Below are positions 17,106 through 25,619 of a stretch of DNA of 64,000 nt, one piece after another. Numbering within the stretch: the first letter of the stretch is position 1; the number at the start of each line of letters is the position of its first letter. A program made the position numbers and the translations under genes. The stretch spans positions 1 through 64,000 of the forward strand of contig CAYPMR010000010.1 in assembly GCA_964411665.1 (NCBI GenBank), read 5' to 3'. Source of the DNA: CALFCE01 sp964411665. Its GTDB lineage: Bacteria > Pseudomonadota > Gammaproteobacteria > Granulosicoccales > Granulosicoccaceae. Below the pieces are notes generated by a model. That model searched no databases, was not told where the DNA came from, and saw nothing but the letters and a program-made list of their open reading frames with translations.

Positions 17106-18215
17106 TTATACCTGTAAAGAGGCGACAAGGTGTTCTGCCTCTTCTATTCTTTTTTGTGCTTTTGTCTGATAGTGCGCATAGTCCGTACCATCGAACAGCT
17201 CGGCAATACGCTTGAATTCAACGACTGCATTTTCCGCCATATCCAAATGGTCTGATTCGCCCGCAAGTGCACACATGGCTGAAGCAAGATTGGCCGAGAC
17301 CATAGCCCATATCAGTGGTACAGAGTCGTTGGTTAAAATCTTCAGTGCTTCTTCATACATCGGTATAGAGGATTCTAGCGATCCTATATCCTCTTCATGC
17401 TCTCCCAAAGCCTGCATGGCAGCAGCCAGATTATTACGTGTTATTGCCCAGGCAATCGGGGACTTTTCGCGGGTACGTTCACTAAGTACATTGCGGTAGG
17501 CAACAACCGATTGCTCCAGCGTACGGGCACCTCGACGGTGAGTACCAAGCTGACATAAGACGTTACCGACATTACACATTGCAGCAGCCCAATCCTCAGG
17601 CACATCCTCACGCGGAATTCGGTTAACGGCTTGTTTGAAATTACCCAGAGCCTGTTTCAACATGCCTGCGTCATCGTCAAGCTCACCGATGCTTTGCATA
17701 ACGACGCCAAGATTATACGTAGTCTGCGCCCACTGCAGAGGCGTGCTTTCCTCTGTACGCAGCTCCAGCGCCTGCTCGTATGAGAGTGCCGCTTGCTCAA
17801 GCCAATGCAGACTGCCACTACGCTGTCCAATAAATCCCATGACATCACCAATGGTATGGTGAATGGCAGATAACTTGACCGGATCTTCCTCGCGATCGGT
17901 CATCATCTGCATACCTTGAAAAAGCTCGATCGATTGCTGAAAAACATGAGCCCCACCGAGGCGTAACTCGCGCCGGTCAGCTGCATCCTGGAGGGTAGCT
18001 TGAGAGTTCGCCCATTCGATCAATGTAGGCTTGTTTAAAGTCAGATCAAATACGGTATTTTCAAATCGTTCTATGGCCTGTCCCAAAGCGCGAATCACCG
18101 GAGACTCAGGATCGATCAAGTCAAGAAGGCCACGACCGGTGTTTTGATAACGCCATTGAAATGAAATCCCCAGCCCTGGAGCCAACAGCGTTTCTGCATA
18201 CAGGTGTTGAGGCAA
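17106..18215 (-). CDS. Tetratricopeptide-type helical repeat protein
   Basis: About 369 residues of helical repeats. Several units have the form W-A-x-T-x-x-N-L-x-x-V/A-M-x-x-L-G-E (for example WAQTTYNLGVVMQSIGELDD and the WAITRNNLAAAMQALGEHEE unit), spaced roughly 45-50 residues, as in TPR solenoids used for protein binding. The longest frame starts at 18344, inside the preceding FKBP gene. A TTG at 18215 has GGAG eight bases upstream, lies after the FKBP stop at 18241, and is preferred. It follows the SlyD-like FKBP gene and may work with it, for example in assembling a protein complex. No catalytic motif is seen. Confidence 0.75.
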   Translation of the reverse strand: MPQHLYAETLLAPGLGISFQWRYQNTGRGLLDLIDPESPVIRALGQAIERFENTVFDLTLNKPTLIEWANSQATLQDAADRRELRLGGAHVFQQSIELFQGMQMMTDREEDPVKLSAIHHTIGDVMGFIGQRSGSLHWLEQAALSYEQALELRTEESTPLQWAQTTYNLGVVMQSIGELDDDAGMLKQALGNFKQAVNRIPREDVPEDWAAAMCNVGNVLCQLGTHRRGARTLEQSVVAYRNVLSERTREKSPIAWAITRNNLAAAMQALGEHEEDIGSLESSIPMYEEALKILTNDSVPLIWAMVSANLASAMCALAGESDHLDMAENAVVEFKRIAELFDGTDYAHYQTKAQKRIEEAEHLVASLQV

Positions 18216-18240
18216 TTGAAATACTCCGCCATTAGCTGAG

Positions 18241-18786
18241 CTAATGGGAAATAGGCTTGACGTTTTTATCAGTGCCGACAATTTCACTGATATCAGGTTC
18301 AGACCCAAGTGGGCCACCTTGTTCAAGTTCTTCTTCTGTCGCATCTCGAACGGCCATGATATTCAGTTTAAAGATGACCTCGCGACCACAAAGAGGATTG
18401 TTGCCATCGATAGTGACTGATCTATCGTCAACACGAGTGACAATAAATGTTTTGGTGTCACCCTGATCATTTTCCATCAGGATGGAGGTTCCGACTTCAC
18501 GATATTCATCAGGCACATTATCGATGTGATCAACAACAACCAGCGATTCATCCCGTGGGCCGAAAAGTTCATTGCAGTCGATCGGCACTTCGATGACATC
18601 ACCCGGCAGCTTGCCCGTTAATTCAGCAGTTACTGCAGGGGCAAGAATTTCGTTCACCCCATGTATATAACCAATCGGAAATTCAACTTCGGTCAATACA
18701 CTCTTGCTTTTTGAATCAATAACCTTGTAAGTCAGCTCTACCAGCTTGCCGTCGGCGACTGGGTCTTCCATCGAATAATCACTCAT
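18241..18786 (-). CDS. SlyD-like FKBP-type peptidyl-prolyl isomerase
   Basis: A 181-residue cytoplasmic FKBP with an inserted-flap (IF) chaperone domain. It aligns with SlyD: ...YIHGVNEIL..., the IF region from about 75 to 130, DGNNPLCG (SlyD DGNHMLAG) and AVRDATEEELEQG. The metal-binding His-rich tail of E. coli SlyD is absent. It should catalyse proline isomerisation and assist folding. It lies 9 bp downstream of a small unknown gene and upstream of a TPR gene, in a same-strand block after aprMBA. An assembly role for the APS reductase or another complex is a plausible inference from position only. Confidence 0.88.
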   Translation of the reverse strand: MSDYSMEDPVADGKLVELTYKVIDSKSKSVLTEVEFPIGYIHGVNEILAPAVTAELTGKLPGDVIEVPIDCNELFGPRDESLVVVDHIDNVPDEYREVGTSILMENDQGDTKTFIVTRVDDRSVTIDGNNPLCGREVIFKLNIMAVRDATEEELEQGGPLGSEPDISEIVGTDKNVKPISH

Positions 18787-18795
18787 ACGTCTACC

Positions 18796-19158
18796 CTAGA
18801 AAATTGAGGCTCCAAAAATCTTAACTTCGTCATCTTTGTTGTCTTTTTCGTATCCTAGCACCAATCTCCCCAACCATTCACCTTCCTTTTTGGTACTGCG
18901 CATACGATACAACACGGTGACATGCTGGCCACGACGAATCAGTCCCAGAAAATCATAGCTGGTATCCAGACTACGGGTTAACTCACTTTTCGCAAACTGC
19001 TTGCCAACCTCAACCTCATTCAGCCCAAACAACAGCTCATATGAAAACTTGCGAATGAATTTTCCGTATTCACCCTCATTGGAATAACGAATCAGATCTT
19101 CCCACATCGGGTGGGCAACCGCGAGAATCTCGTCGTCTGTTTTCTCAATAATATTCAT
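18796..19158 (-). CDS. Uncharacterised small protein (family A, copy 1; possible NTF2-like fold)
   Basis: About 120 residues. I do not know the family. It is clearly related to the product of 29613-29999: both open with M-x-x-x-E-K-T-D-x-E-I-x-x-x-A-x-P, then a helix with NE(G/S), K/H, F and a GL(N/T)E(V/S) turn, and end in beta strands. The pattern of an N-terminal helix bundle and C-terminal strands is reminiscent of NTF2/SnoaL-like folds, but this is only a guess. ATG at 19158 is chosen because it aligns with the other copy; a TTG two codons earlier is possible. It is followed by the FKBP gene after 9 bp and lies about 210 bp downstream of aprA. Confidence 0.7.
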   Translation of the reverse strand: MNIIEKTDDEILAVAHPMWEDLIRYSNEGEYGKFIRKFSYELLFGLNEVEVGKQFAKSELTRSLDTSYDFLGLIRRGQHVTVLYRMRSTKKEGEWLGRLVLGYEKDNKDDEVKIFGASIF

Positions 19159-19371
19159 AGGCAATTGTGTGCGGGAGGCACGATGTCATTCGAAGTATGC
19201 TGGGAAGTATCCATTGCCTCGGTAAGCCTTTAACTTTCACCGAGAAAACAATAGTAGATTTTTGTATGGCGCAATGCGGATAAGGGAAGCAAGTGTGCCC
19301 ATCAATTGGATAGACACACCTTTTTTAACAACCGAACTTAGAAAAACAAAGCCCGGAGGCAGAGGTAACTA

Positions 19372-21258
19372 TCAGGCTACCTGCTCACCTTTTTTATCGA
19401 CATCTACCAGATGGTAGCAAGGCGCCTTTTCCATGGTGTATTCACCACTTTCCGGATCACGCCTGGACACAGTCAATACGTGCCAATTCTCATCATCAAC
19501 TTTCAGATGATCGCCGCGATAGTAGTAACCGGGCCAACGAGTTTCCTTACGGAACAAAGTATGTTGCAGCACAGCTTCTGACGTCAATTGCCTGTGCTTG
19601 ATCTCCCACGCACGCAGCAGTTCGTGTATATCTTCTGCAGCTACTTTCTCGAGATCCTCTTCCAGCATCTTCATCTTCTTAAGGCCAATGTTCAGCAATT
19701 TCTCATTGGTCATATAGCTCACCGTTACACCACCAGCATACTCGTCCATTAGCTTCTGCAAACGATCAAGTGCCTGACGCGGGTTGATGTAATTCGGGTT
19801 AACACTACCTGCTGTGATTTCATTGCGATAGACGCGGTAGGTTTCCATCGGCTTGTAGATTTCTTCCTTGCGACGTTCGATCTGTTCGTCAGATACTCGA
19901 ATGCCTTCTGCTTTACCATCATCGATGTAATTGCACGCAGCTTTTGCAGCAAGCCGCCCTTCAGTAAAAGAACCTGAAGAGAAAGCGTGAGGCGTACCAC
20001 CAACAGCATCTCCGGCACCGAATAGACCTTCAACAGTGGTCATACGGTTATAACCCCAGTAATACTCGGGTGGTGACAGGTCAGAAGGTCCTGAACACCA
20101 GGCGCCACAACCAGTAGCATGCGAACCCATGACATAGGGCTCGGAGGTTGTCAGTTCCGGGTTTTCGTATTTTGGATCAACGTCAGTAGACGCCCACAAC
20201 ACGGCCTGACCAACAGTCATACCCAGGAAGTTGTGCCAACCGATCTCTTCGAGATGCGGATCCTGGAAGGCTTCCATAGTGACCATGTGAATTGGGCCAC
20301 GACCCGCGTTAACTTCCTGGATGAAAGCATGATTACGCAGACATGTCGGGATTGGACGATGAGTTGCGTGTGACAATTCAGGATCAAGGTATTCCTTGCC
20401 CACAATCTCTTGCAGAGAAGGCCACCACTTCGATTCATACTCTTCACCCATACCATTTTGTGTATAGGTTTTCAGATGCAGAAAATAGGCACCAACCGGT
20501 CCGTATCCGTCTTTAAAACGAGCCAGCACAATACGGTTTTCCATCTGGGTCATTTTAGCTCCGGCGTTGATCAACAGACCGTAAGCAGAACCGGATGACC
20601 AGGGTGCATACCAAACGCGACCCGCACCTTCACCAACAGAACGTGGTTTGAATATATTTGACGCACCGCCAGCACCGACGATGACAGTCTTCGATTTGAA
20701 TACGTGATAATTACCGGTACGTACGTTAAAGCCGACAGCACCTGCGATACGATTTTCTTTGGCATCATCCATAAGCAAGTGAGTAACGCAGATACGATTG
20801 AATACCTTATCAGCTGACTTCTTTGCAGCTTCTGCAACGATAGGCTTATATGACTCACCATGGATCATAATCTGCCAGCGTCCTTCACGCTGGTAGTTGC
20901 CTGTTTTGGGGTCACGCATTAGAGGTAAGCCCCATTCTTCAAACTGGTGAACGGTAGAGTCAACATGGCGCGCCATATCAAACAGCAAGTCTTCGCGCAC
21001 CATACCCATCAAGTCAATTCGCGCATATCGCACGTGATCTTCAGGATTATTCTCTCCGAAACGCGTACCCATGTAACAGTTGATCGCGTACAGGCCCTGT
21101 GCAACAGCACCAGAGCGATCAATATTGGCTTTCTCGGCAATAACTATTTTTTTATCCTGACCCCAGTAGCGTGCTTCAAACGCTGCACCGGTGCCACCCA
21201 GGCCTGCTCCGCAGACGAGGATATCGATTTCATCTTCAACAATAGTGTCGAATTTCAT
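19372..21258 (-). CDS. aprA: Adenylylsulfate (APS) reductase, alpha subunit
   Basis: A 628-residue flavoprotein of the fumarate reductase/succinate dehydrogenase type. The N-terminal GAGLGGTGAA is the FAD dinucleotide-binding motif; the family blocks AVAQGLYAINCYMG, MIHGESYKPIVAEAA, HRPIPTCLRNHAF and a C-terminal GDAVGGTPHAFSSGSF FAD segment are intact. With AprB it interconverts APS and sulfite plus AMP; with the membrane gene aprM upstream and no sulfate-reduction genes in view, the oxidising direction is inferred. The start codon overlaps the aprB stop (TAATG), so the two are translationally coupled. Cytoplasmic, peripheral to the membrane. Confidence 0.97.
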   Translation of the reverse strand: MKFDTIVEDEIDILVCGAGLGGTGAAFEARYWGQDKKIVIAEKANIDRSGAVAQGLYAINCYMGTRFGENNPEDHVRYARIDLMGMVREDLLFDMARHVDSTVHQFEEWGLPLMRDPKTGNYQREGRWQIMIHGESYKPIVAEAAKKSADKVFNRICVTHLLMDDAKENRIAGAVGFNVRTGNYHVFKSKTVIVGAGGASNIFKPRSVGEGAGRVWYAPWSSGSAYGLLINAGAKMTQMENRIVLARFKDGYGPVGAYFLHLKTYTQNGMGEEYESKWWPSLQEIVGKEYLDPELSHATHRPIPTCLRNHAFIQEVNAGRGPIHMVTMEAFQDPHLEEIGWHNFLGMTVGQAVLWASTDVDPKYENPELTTSEPYVMGSHATGCGAWCSGPSDLSPPEYYWGYNRMTTVEGLFGAGDAVGGTPHAFSSGSFTEGRLAAKAACNYIDDGKAEGIRVSDEQIERRKEEIYKPMETYRVYRNEITAGSVNPNYINPRQALDRLQKLMDEYAGGVTVSYMTNEKLLNIGLKKMKMLEEDLEKVAAEDIHELLRAWEIKHRQLTSEAVLQHTLFRKETRWPGYYYRGDHLKVDDENWHVLTVSRRDPESGEYTMEKAPCYHLVDVDKKGEQVA

Positions 21259-21740
21259 TAGTAAGTCACCCCTTCTTTCATTTCAAGACCGTTGGATTCA
21301 AGGGTGTGTACTTCACCTTCATCAAAACGGATGTACTTGGGCTCGTTGAACAAATGCTGACTGTCACGCTGTTCCTGCGTGGGAGCTTCGGCTTTACGCA
21401 AATCAGGTGTGCCACTACCCCAGGGTTTGGTTGTAATTGGCGCAAGCAGATCCATGTCTTTTTCGCCGTTACGGAATTTAATGCGCCAGGCTATAACACC
21501 TTTTTCTTCGTCACGCTTTACACGTACTGAATGTCCTAGTGGTGCGAAATCAGCATAACCACGCACGTCGATGGCTTGATGAGGACAGGCTTTAACACAG
21601 GAATAACATTCCCAGCACATATTGGGTTCGATGTTGTAAGCACGCCGCGTAGTCTTATCAATGTGCATGATATCTGAAGGGCAGATATCGACACAATGAC
21701 CGCAACCGTCACAACGAGTCATGTATACAAATGTTGGCAT
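21258..21740 (-). CDS. aprB: Adenylylsulfate (APS) reductase, beta subunit
   Basis: A 160-residue iron-sulfur subunit. Two [4Fe-4S] clusters are supplied by CDGCGHCVDICP (about residues 10-21) and CWECYSCVKACP (about 42-53); the C-terminal tail wraps the alpha subunit in known structures. It passes electrons between the AprA flavin and the membrane partner. The gene lies between aprM (29-bp gap) and aprA (overlap of one base), the usual order in sulfur oxidisers with aprMBA. Confidence 0.97.
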   Translation of the reverse strand: MPTFVYMTRCDGCGHCVDICPSDIMHIDKTTRRAYNIEPNMCWECYSCVKACPHQAIDVRGYADFAPLGHSVRVKRDEEKGVIAWRIKFRNGEKDMDLLAPITTKPWGSGTPDLRKAEAPTQEQRDSQHLFNEPKYIRFDEGEVHTLESNGLEMKEGVTY

Positions 21741-21769
21741 GATAGATTCTCCGGACTTTTTGCAGTCAA

Positions 21770-22621
21770 TTAAAAGTGGTTAGGGGCTTCACGCTTAATA
21801 CCGAGTCCCATGTCGGGAGGATTAGCGCCCATGTATTCGGCAATGTCAGGAAATTTTGCCTGAACCTCAGGATCCGACAAGTCATAGTCGTCAGGCAGGT
21901 TCTCTCTTGAACCATCTGCCATAGCCACCTTCTTCTGAAATGCGGCAGCAGGCTTGAAGAACATATGCGCAAACTTGGACCAGTAAACTGTACCAAACAG
22001 AAACGTGGTGCTTACGATAAAGAGAAAAAAGAAAAACATTTTTATTGCAGTGACGCCCGTGATTTGCGAGAGCGACCACAACAGGCCAAACGTTCCCATG
22101 GCGAGTAAGCCCAGAATGAACAAATCACCACGCCCATTGAACTGATTCCATTTGACACCTTCCGAGGCGACATCAACTCGAATGGAAAACCAAAACCAGT
22201 AACCACCGAAACACAACAAGCCGGCACCTATGTGCCAAAGCAGATTGAGCAAGATGGATGAGTCTGAGTTGGCCGAGTATGAAAAAATCAATATAGCTGA
22301 TGTAACCACAAACAGGATAAACCCATACATGGTGCAAAGATGCGATTTGCGTCGCCGGGCATTACAGAACTCCGATGATGTCAGCACCTCACTGGCTACG
22401 GTCTTTACCGCCAGTCCAGACTTTTTAACGCCACCGACTTTGCGTTTAGCATTTGCCTTGGCTTTTTTGGAATTTTCAAAAAAGTATTTCGCGCTTTGCT
22501 TGTGCCTCATATCCAGCACGGTGCCACCGATAACCAACAGGATCATCAGAATGACATAGGCCTTCATGACGCCAGGCGATATTATTCCCGACAAGTCGGC
22601 AAATGGATTGTTGATAAGCAT
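21770..22621 (-). CDS. aprM: AprM-type membrane anchor of APS reductase
   Basis: A 283-residue polytopic membrane protein with five or six hydrophobic segments, e.g. AYVILMILLVIGGTVL, YGFILFVVTSAILIF, LLWHIGAGLLCFGGYWFWF and the long MFFFFLFIVSTTFLF stretch, and a hydrophilic cytoplasmic C-tail. Histidines in RRKSHL, LLWHIG and KFAHMF could ligate haem, as in the QmoC/HdrC-type membrane subunits. In sulfur oxidisers AprM is thought to link AprBA to the quinone pool. ATG at 22621 has GGAGG upstream; the frame can be extended to 22687 without support. First gene of the apr operon. Confidence 0.85.
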   Translation of the reverse strand: MLINNPFADLSGIISPGVMKAYVILMILLVIGGTVLDMRHKQSAKYFFENSKKAKANAKRKVGGVKKSGLAVKTVASEVLTSSEFCNARRRKSHLCTMYGFILFVVTSAILIFSYSANSDSSILLNLLWHIGAGLLCFGGYWFWFSIRVDVASEGVKWNQFNGRGDLFILGLLAMGTFGLLWSLSQITGVTAIKMFFFFLFIVSTTFLFGTVYWSKFAHMFFKPAAAFQKKVAMADGSRENLPDDYDLSDPEVQAKFPDIAEYMGANPPDMGLGIKREAPNHF

Positions 22622-23283
22622 TGTTCTGATGCCTCCGGCATAACTTACTAAATTACGGTTGCTATTCCCGTTCGGATTAGCCCGCAAACTGATTAAAAGG
22701 TGAAATCTGGTACGTGTTCGAAATAATCCAGGCTAGCTATCTGCCGGCAAGCAAGATTCTGCTGTCACCGACATTTACAAGCTGACACTGTCTAGCTTTT
22801 AGCACATTAATGGACAAGCAACGCCAAAACAAATTAACGAATTTATGGCCCCCATAAGCACCACTGATACAACGACTGGATAATCTTTTTTTCCGTGAAA
22901 GGTTAGCCATCCCGACCATAAAACACTCCCTGATAGCTCAAAAAAAGCCAGTAAGACTTGTTATTGCAGGGATCTTGCCGGATTTCGCAAGCATTTGAGG
23001 TAACTCAAAACGCTGAGAATCAACTAATATTGTCAATTAATTCAATTACTTAAAGAGATTAAATAGCCTGGAATCTGTACAGTGACAGGCATTGATTTTT
23101 ACCTTGCCGCGAAAAAGCTGTTTTTGCGCAGTGGATTACAGCGAAAAGCCGCAACAAAATATTGTTTAGCAGGCTATTGAAAAGCCCTGACGAGACTGCC
23201 AGTGCCAGGCGCAAATTGGCGCAAATTGGCGCAAACGGACCAGGAGCCCCGGTGTATTTGCACTTGTAGCTTGAAGCTATAAA
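22622..23283. other. Intergenic, apr promoter region and 3' side of aconitase X operon
   Basis: About 660 bases with no convincing gene; short minus-strand frames here lack ribosome sites and protein-like composition. The apr promoter should be within it. The end nearest the aconitase X gene carries a three-unit 10-bp direct repeat (listed separately). Confidence 0.5.
23208..23237. repeat. Three 10-bp direct repeats
   Basis: GGCGCAAATT occurs twice in direct succession, followed by a third copy with the last two bases changed (GGCGCAAACG). The period equals one helical turn. The array lies 46 bp past the stop codon of the small aconitase X subunit. Confidence 0.65.
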
Positions 23284-23691
23284 TCAAATCAGTGTTACCT
23301 GGGCATTGCCAGGATCCACGATCAATTGCTGACCCGTCGATATCAACTGAGTAATATCGCCAGCGGCAAACCGATCGCACATGGCCAGACCGGCCAGTGC
23401 CGCTCCCTGGGCCAGAATCGTGTTGCAGCGATTCAACAAAATGGCCTTGGGCGCCATGTTGCGAGATTTCATTTCATGCAACATCCAGGCGGTTGCAACG
23501 CCCCCCTTGGCTGTGTTGAGCACCAGTATCTTGTCAACGTAGCTAACTCCCGCCAGCGCATGTTGTGGGCGCGAGAACACTCCTTTGATTCGATCAAGAT
23601 CATAGCGTGCGGAAAAATCATCGCTGGCAACCAGCGCTTCACCTTCAACGCGTTCACCAATACCCGCATGGCATTCAAGTACCTTACTCAT
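23284..23691 (-). CDS. Aconitase X, small (swivel) subunit
   Basis: A 135-residue DUF126/aconitase-swivel-domain protein, with the FSRPQHALAG and LNTAKGGVATAWML blocks of that family. In two-subunit aconitase X enzymes the swivel domain closes over the active site of the large subunit. Its ATG overlaps the TGA of the large-subunit gene by four bases (23688-23691), showing tight coupling. Bacterial two-subunit aconitase X is known as cis-3-hydroxy-L-proline dehydratase; this activity is expected but not proven here. Confidence 0.88.
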   Translation of the reverse strand: MSKVLECHAGIGERVEGEALVASDDFSARYDLDRIKGVFSRPQHALAGVSYVDKILVLNTAKGGVATAWMLHEMKSRNMAPKAILLNRCNTILAQGAALAGLAMCDRFAAGDITQLISTGQQLIVDPGNAQVTLI

Positions 23692-24941
23692 GCCGAGTAC
23701 CTGCCAGTGACAGCGGCATCAACACATTCCTGCATCGAAGCGAGCAGTGGCTGATAACCATAGCCACCCAGAATATTAACGATCTTGGTTGAATTGGACA
23801 GAAGTGTTGACCAGCCATTTGCTTCGCGTATTTCTGCTGCATACTGTTGATAGAAACAGGTTCCCTGCAGAACTTTGGCGCCAAAGGATTCGATAGTAGT
23901 GATAAAGCCGGCAGCCGCTGCATCGGCATAGACAGCACTCGATGTACACACATACATATCAGTAGATGCATGCAACCGACGATCATTGCATAGAGTAGCG
24001 ACCTGTTGCATTTCAAGTAGAGATAATTGAGGGGCCGCAAACACCACAACATCAACCTTGGCACCGTCCTCAACAAATGGCGCTTGTAGTTGTACGCAAT
24101 CATCATGCGTAACTGTTACCGTTGGCAGCTCGATATCATCTGACGGCAGAATATCCGACACTGAGAAGCTCTCGGGAGTCACACCCAGCATGTGGAAAAG
24201 TGGTGTGGAACCATAGCTTGCCATCGCTGCGCCAAAATGTTTCAGCTCATCAGGCGTTGGTGATCCATCTATACCTTCAATTAAAGGCACTTCCCAGTAG
24301 CTGCCACACTGCCTTCCTATGACCGCTCCCAGCACACCCCACTGCGTCAGGTTCTTTGGCGTGAAATCAATTTTAAACCGGCGAGTCGCTTTTCTCGATT
24401 CTTTCAAATGCAACCCATAACGCGGTGTATAACCGGTCAGTGCAGCTGCAAGTGCCGATGGCCCACCCTCGAAATTCGATCGAGCAGCGCACACGCTGTT
24501 GGAGTAAATAACAACGCCCGTATCTCCAAAGGCAACATGTTCCCCAGGCGCAGGAGGCATGATTGTTTGATAATTAATACAGGTGTTTGTCAACAGAATT
24601 CCCAGCGTGTCAGCAGCCTTGATAAAACGGCGCTCCAGGTCCGCCATGGCTTCAGTCTGACCCAGTGGTCGATAACAATTTAAGTCTACGCCACGCGGAT
24701 CGGTGATCAGAGGTACACGCAACTGACGATCTGTTAGCGACAGCTTTGCAAATTCTTCAAACAAGGCGACACCCGGTTCGCCCAGGGATTCAGGGTCAGC
24801 CATCATGTGCGCTTGAGTCACTGACACCATATCCTCGGCATCGAACATTTTGCCGACCTGTAACTGGTGCTCAACAGCCCATTGCCTCGCCTTTCCCTGT
24901 TCACCGGCGAGCATGGATTTACAGGCGTCATTCAATCGCAT
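23688..24941 (-). CDS. Aconitase X catalytic subunit (putative cis-3-hydroxyproline dehydratase)
   Basis: 417 residues of the DUF521/aconitase X catalytic family. Cysteines in NTCINYQT, NSVCAARSN and QGTCFYQQ are candidates for the iron-sulfur cluster ligands of the family. Characterised proteobacterial two-subunit forms dehydrate cis-3-hydroxy-L-proline to pyrroline-2-carboxylate; archaeal forms act on phosphomevalonate. As no mevalonate gene is seen and the setting is amine catabolism, the hydroxyproline reaction is the better guess. It is 33 bp downstream of the TmpB-like gene on the same strand and probably in the same transcript. Confidence 0.88.
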   Translation of the reverse strand: MRLNDACKSMLAGEQGKARQWAVEHQLQVGKMFDAEDMVSVTQAHMMADPESLGEPGVALFEEFAKLSLTDRQLRVPLITDPRGVDLNCYRPLGQTEAMADLERRFIKAADTLGILLTNTCINYQTIMPPAPGEHVAFGDTGVVIYSNSVCAARSNFEGGPSALAAALTGYTPRYGLHLKESRKATRRFKIDFTPKNLTQWGVLGAVIGRQCGSYWEVPLIEGIDGSPTPDELKHFGAAMASYGSTPLFHMLGVTPESFSVSDILPSDDIELPTVTVTHDDCVQLQAPFVEDGAKVDVVVFAAPQLSLLEMQQVATLCNDRRLHASTDMYVCTSSAVYADAAAAGFITTIESFGAKVLQGTCFYQQYAAEIREANGWSTLLSNSTKIVNILGGYGYQPLLASMQECVDAAVTGRYSA

Positions 24942-24974
24942 AATGTGTATGAATGCTGTTGGTTTTTATTCAAG

Positions 24975-25571
24975 CTAAAGCTTAGGTGCACCGGCAGATA
25001 TTTTATACTGCTCAACTACGTCCTTTACAAAAGGTGCGTAATAACTGAATTCCGGTGTTAGCTTATCAGGCACTTTGCTCCAGTCATCGTAACGCCTGAC
25101 TTTTACAATAGCATCAAGATTAGGATTATTTTGAAAGTCAGCAACCTCTGCTTCACTCATCGGCCCACCCTGTAATTCCAGTGAGTGCACAGAAGCCTCG
25201 GAAAGCCCGGCAAAGTAGTCTGGTTCGACTTTGCACAGGTAGCGCTTCGCAGGCACATGGTAACGAATACAGTCGACCACCATTGCAGGAAAGAGATGTT
25301 GTAACAATTCTGCCCCCGCTTCTTCATGCACCCGGTCAGTGGTATCGTTCATCGAGAAGCTACCCCCCTCACTGGTAAAGTGACCGATGTCATGCAAAAG
25401 GGCAGCAACCACAAGCTCTTTGGAGTCGTTGTTCTCTTCAGCGAATTGAGCACATTGCAACATGTGAGCAGACATGGTGACAGGTTCACCCAGGTATTCA
25501 CTATCGCCATACCGAGAAAAAATATCTTCAAGAAACGGGACTATTTGTTCGGTTGTGAGTAGTGGCCGCAT
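24975..25571 (-). CDS. HD-domain mixed-valence di-iron oxygenase, TmpB/PhnZ-like
   Basis: A 198-residue HD-domain protein. The ligand set is visible: His in MSAHMLQCA, the HD pair in LLHDIGHF, His in HEEAGAELLQ, His in IRYHVPAKRYLC, and a late Asp in VRRYDDWSK. The YGDSEYLGEPVTM opening matches the substrate-lid segment of PhnZ-type oxygenases. TmpB cleaves (R)-1-hydroxy-2-(trimethylamino)ethylphosphonate to glycine betaine and phosphate. The neighbouring gene upstream encodes a TmpA-like 2OG oxygenase (48-bp gap), the partner that would make that substrate, which strengthens the call. Related HD oxygenases act on inositols, so substrate identity needs proof. Confidence 0.78.
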   Translation of the reverse strand: MRPLLTTEQIVPFLEDIFSRYGDSEYLGEPVTMSAHMLQCAQFAEENNDSKELVVAALLHDIGHFTSEGGSFSMNDTTDRVHEEAGAELLQHLFPAMVVDCIRYHVPAKRYLCKVEPDYFAGLSEASVHSLELQGGPMSEAEVADFQNNPNLDAIVKVRRYDDWSKVPDKLTPEFSYYAPFVKDVVEQYKISAGAPKL

Positions 25572-25619
25572 AAACGAGTAATTGCTGGATAAATGTGTAA
25601 AGATTGCACAGGCAGGGAG

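Noticed and set aside
19218..19244. CTCGGT/ACCGAG inverted repeat after aprA as a terminator
   Set aside because: Six-base arms, 15-base loop and no T tract on the transcribed side.
22737..22919. 60-codon minus-strand frame upstream of aprM
   Set aside because: Basic and Cys-rich composition typical of chance frames; no ribosome site.
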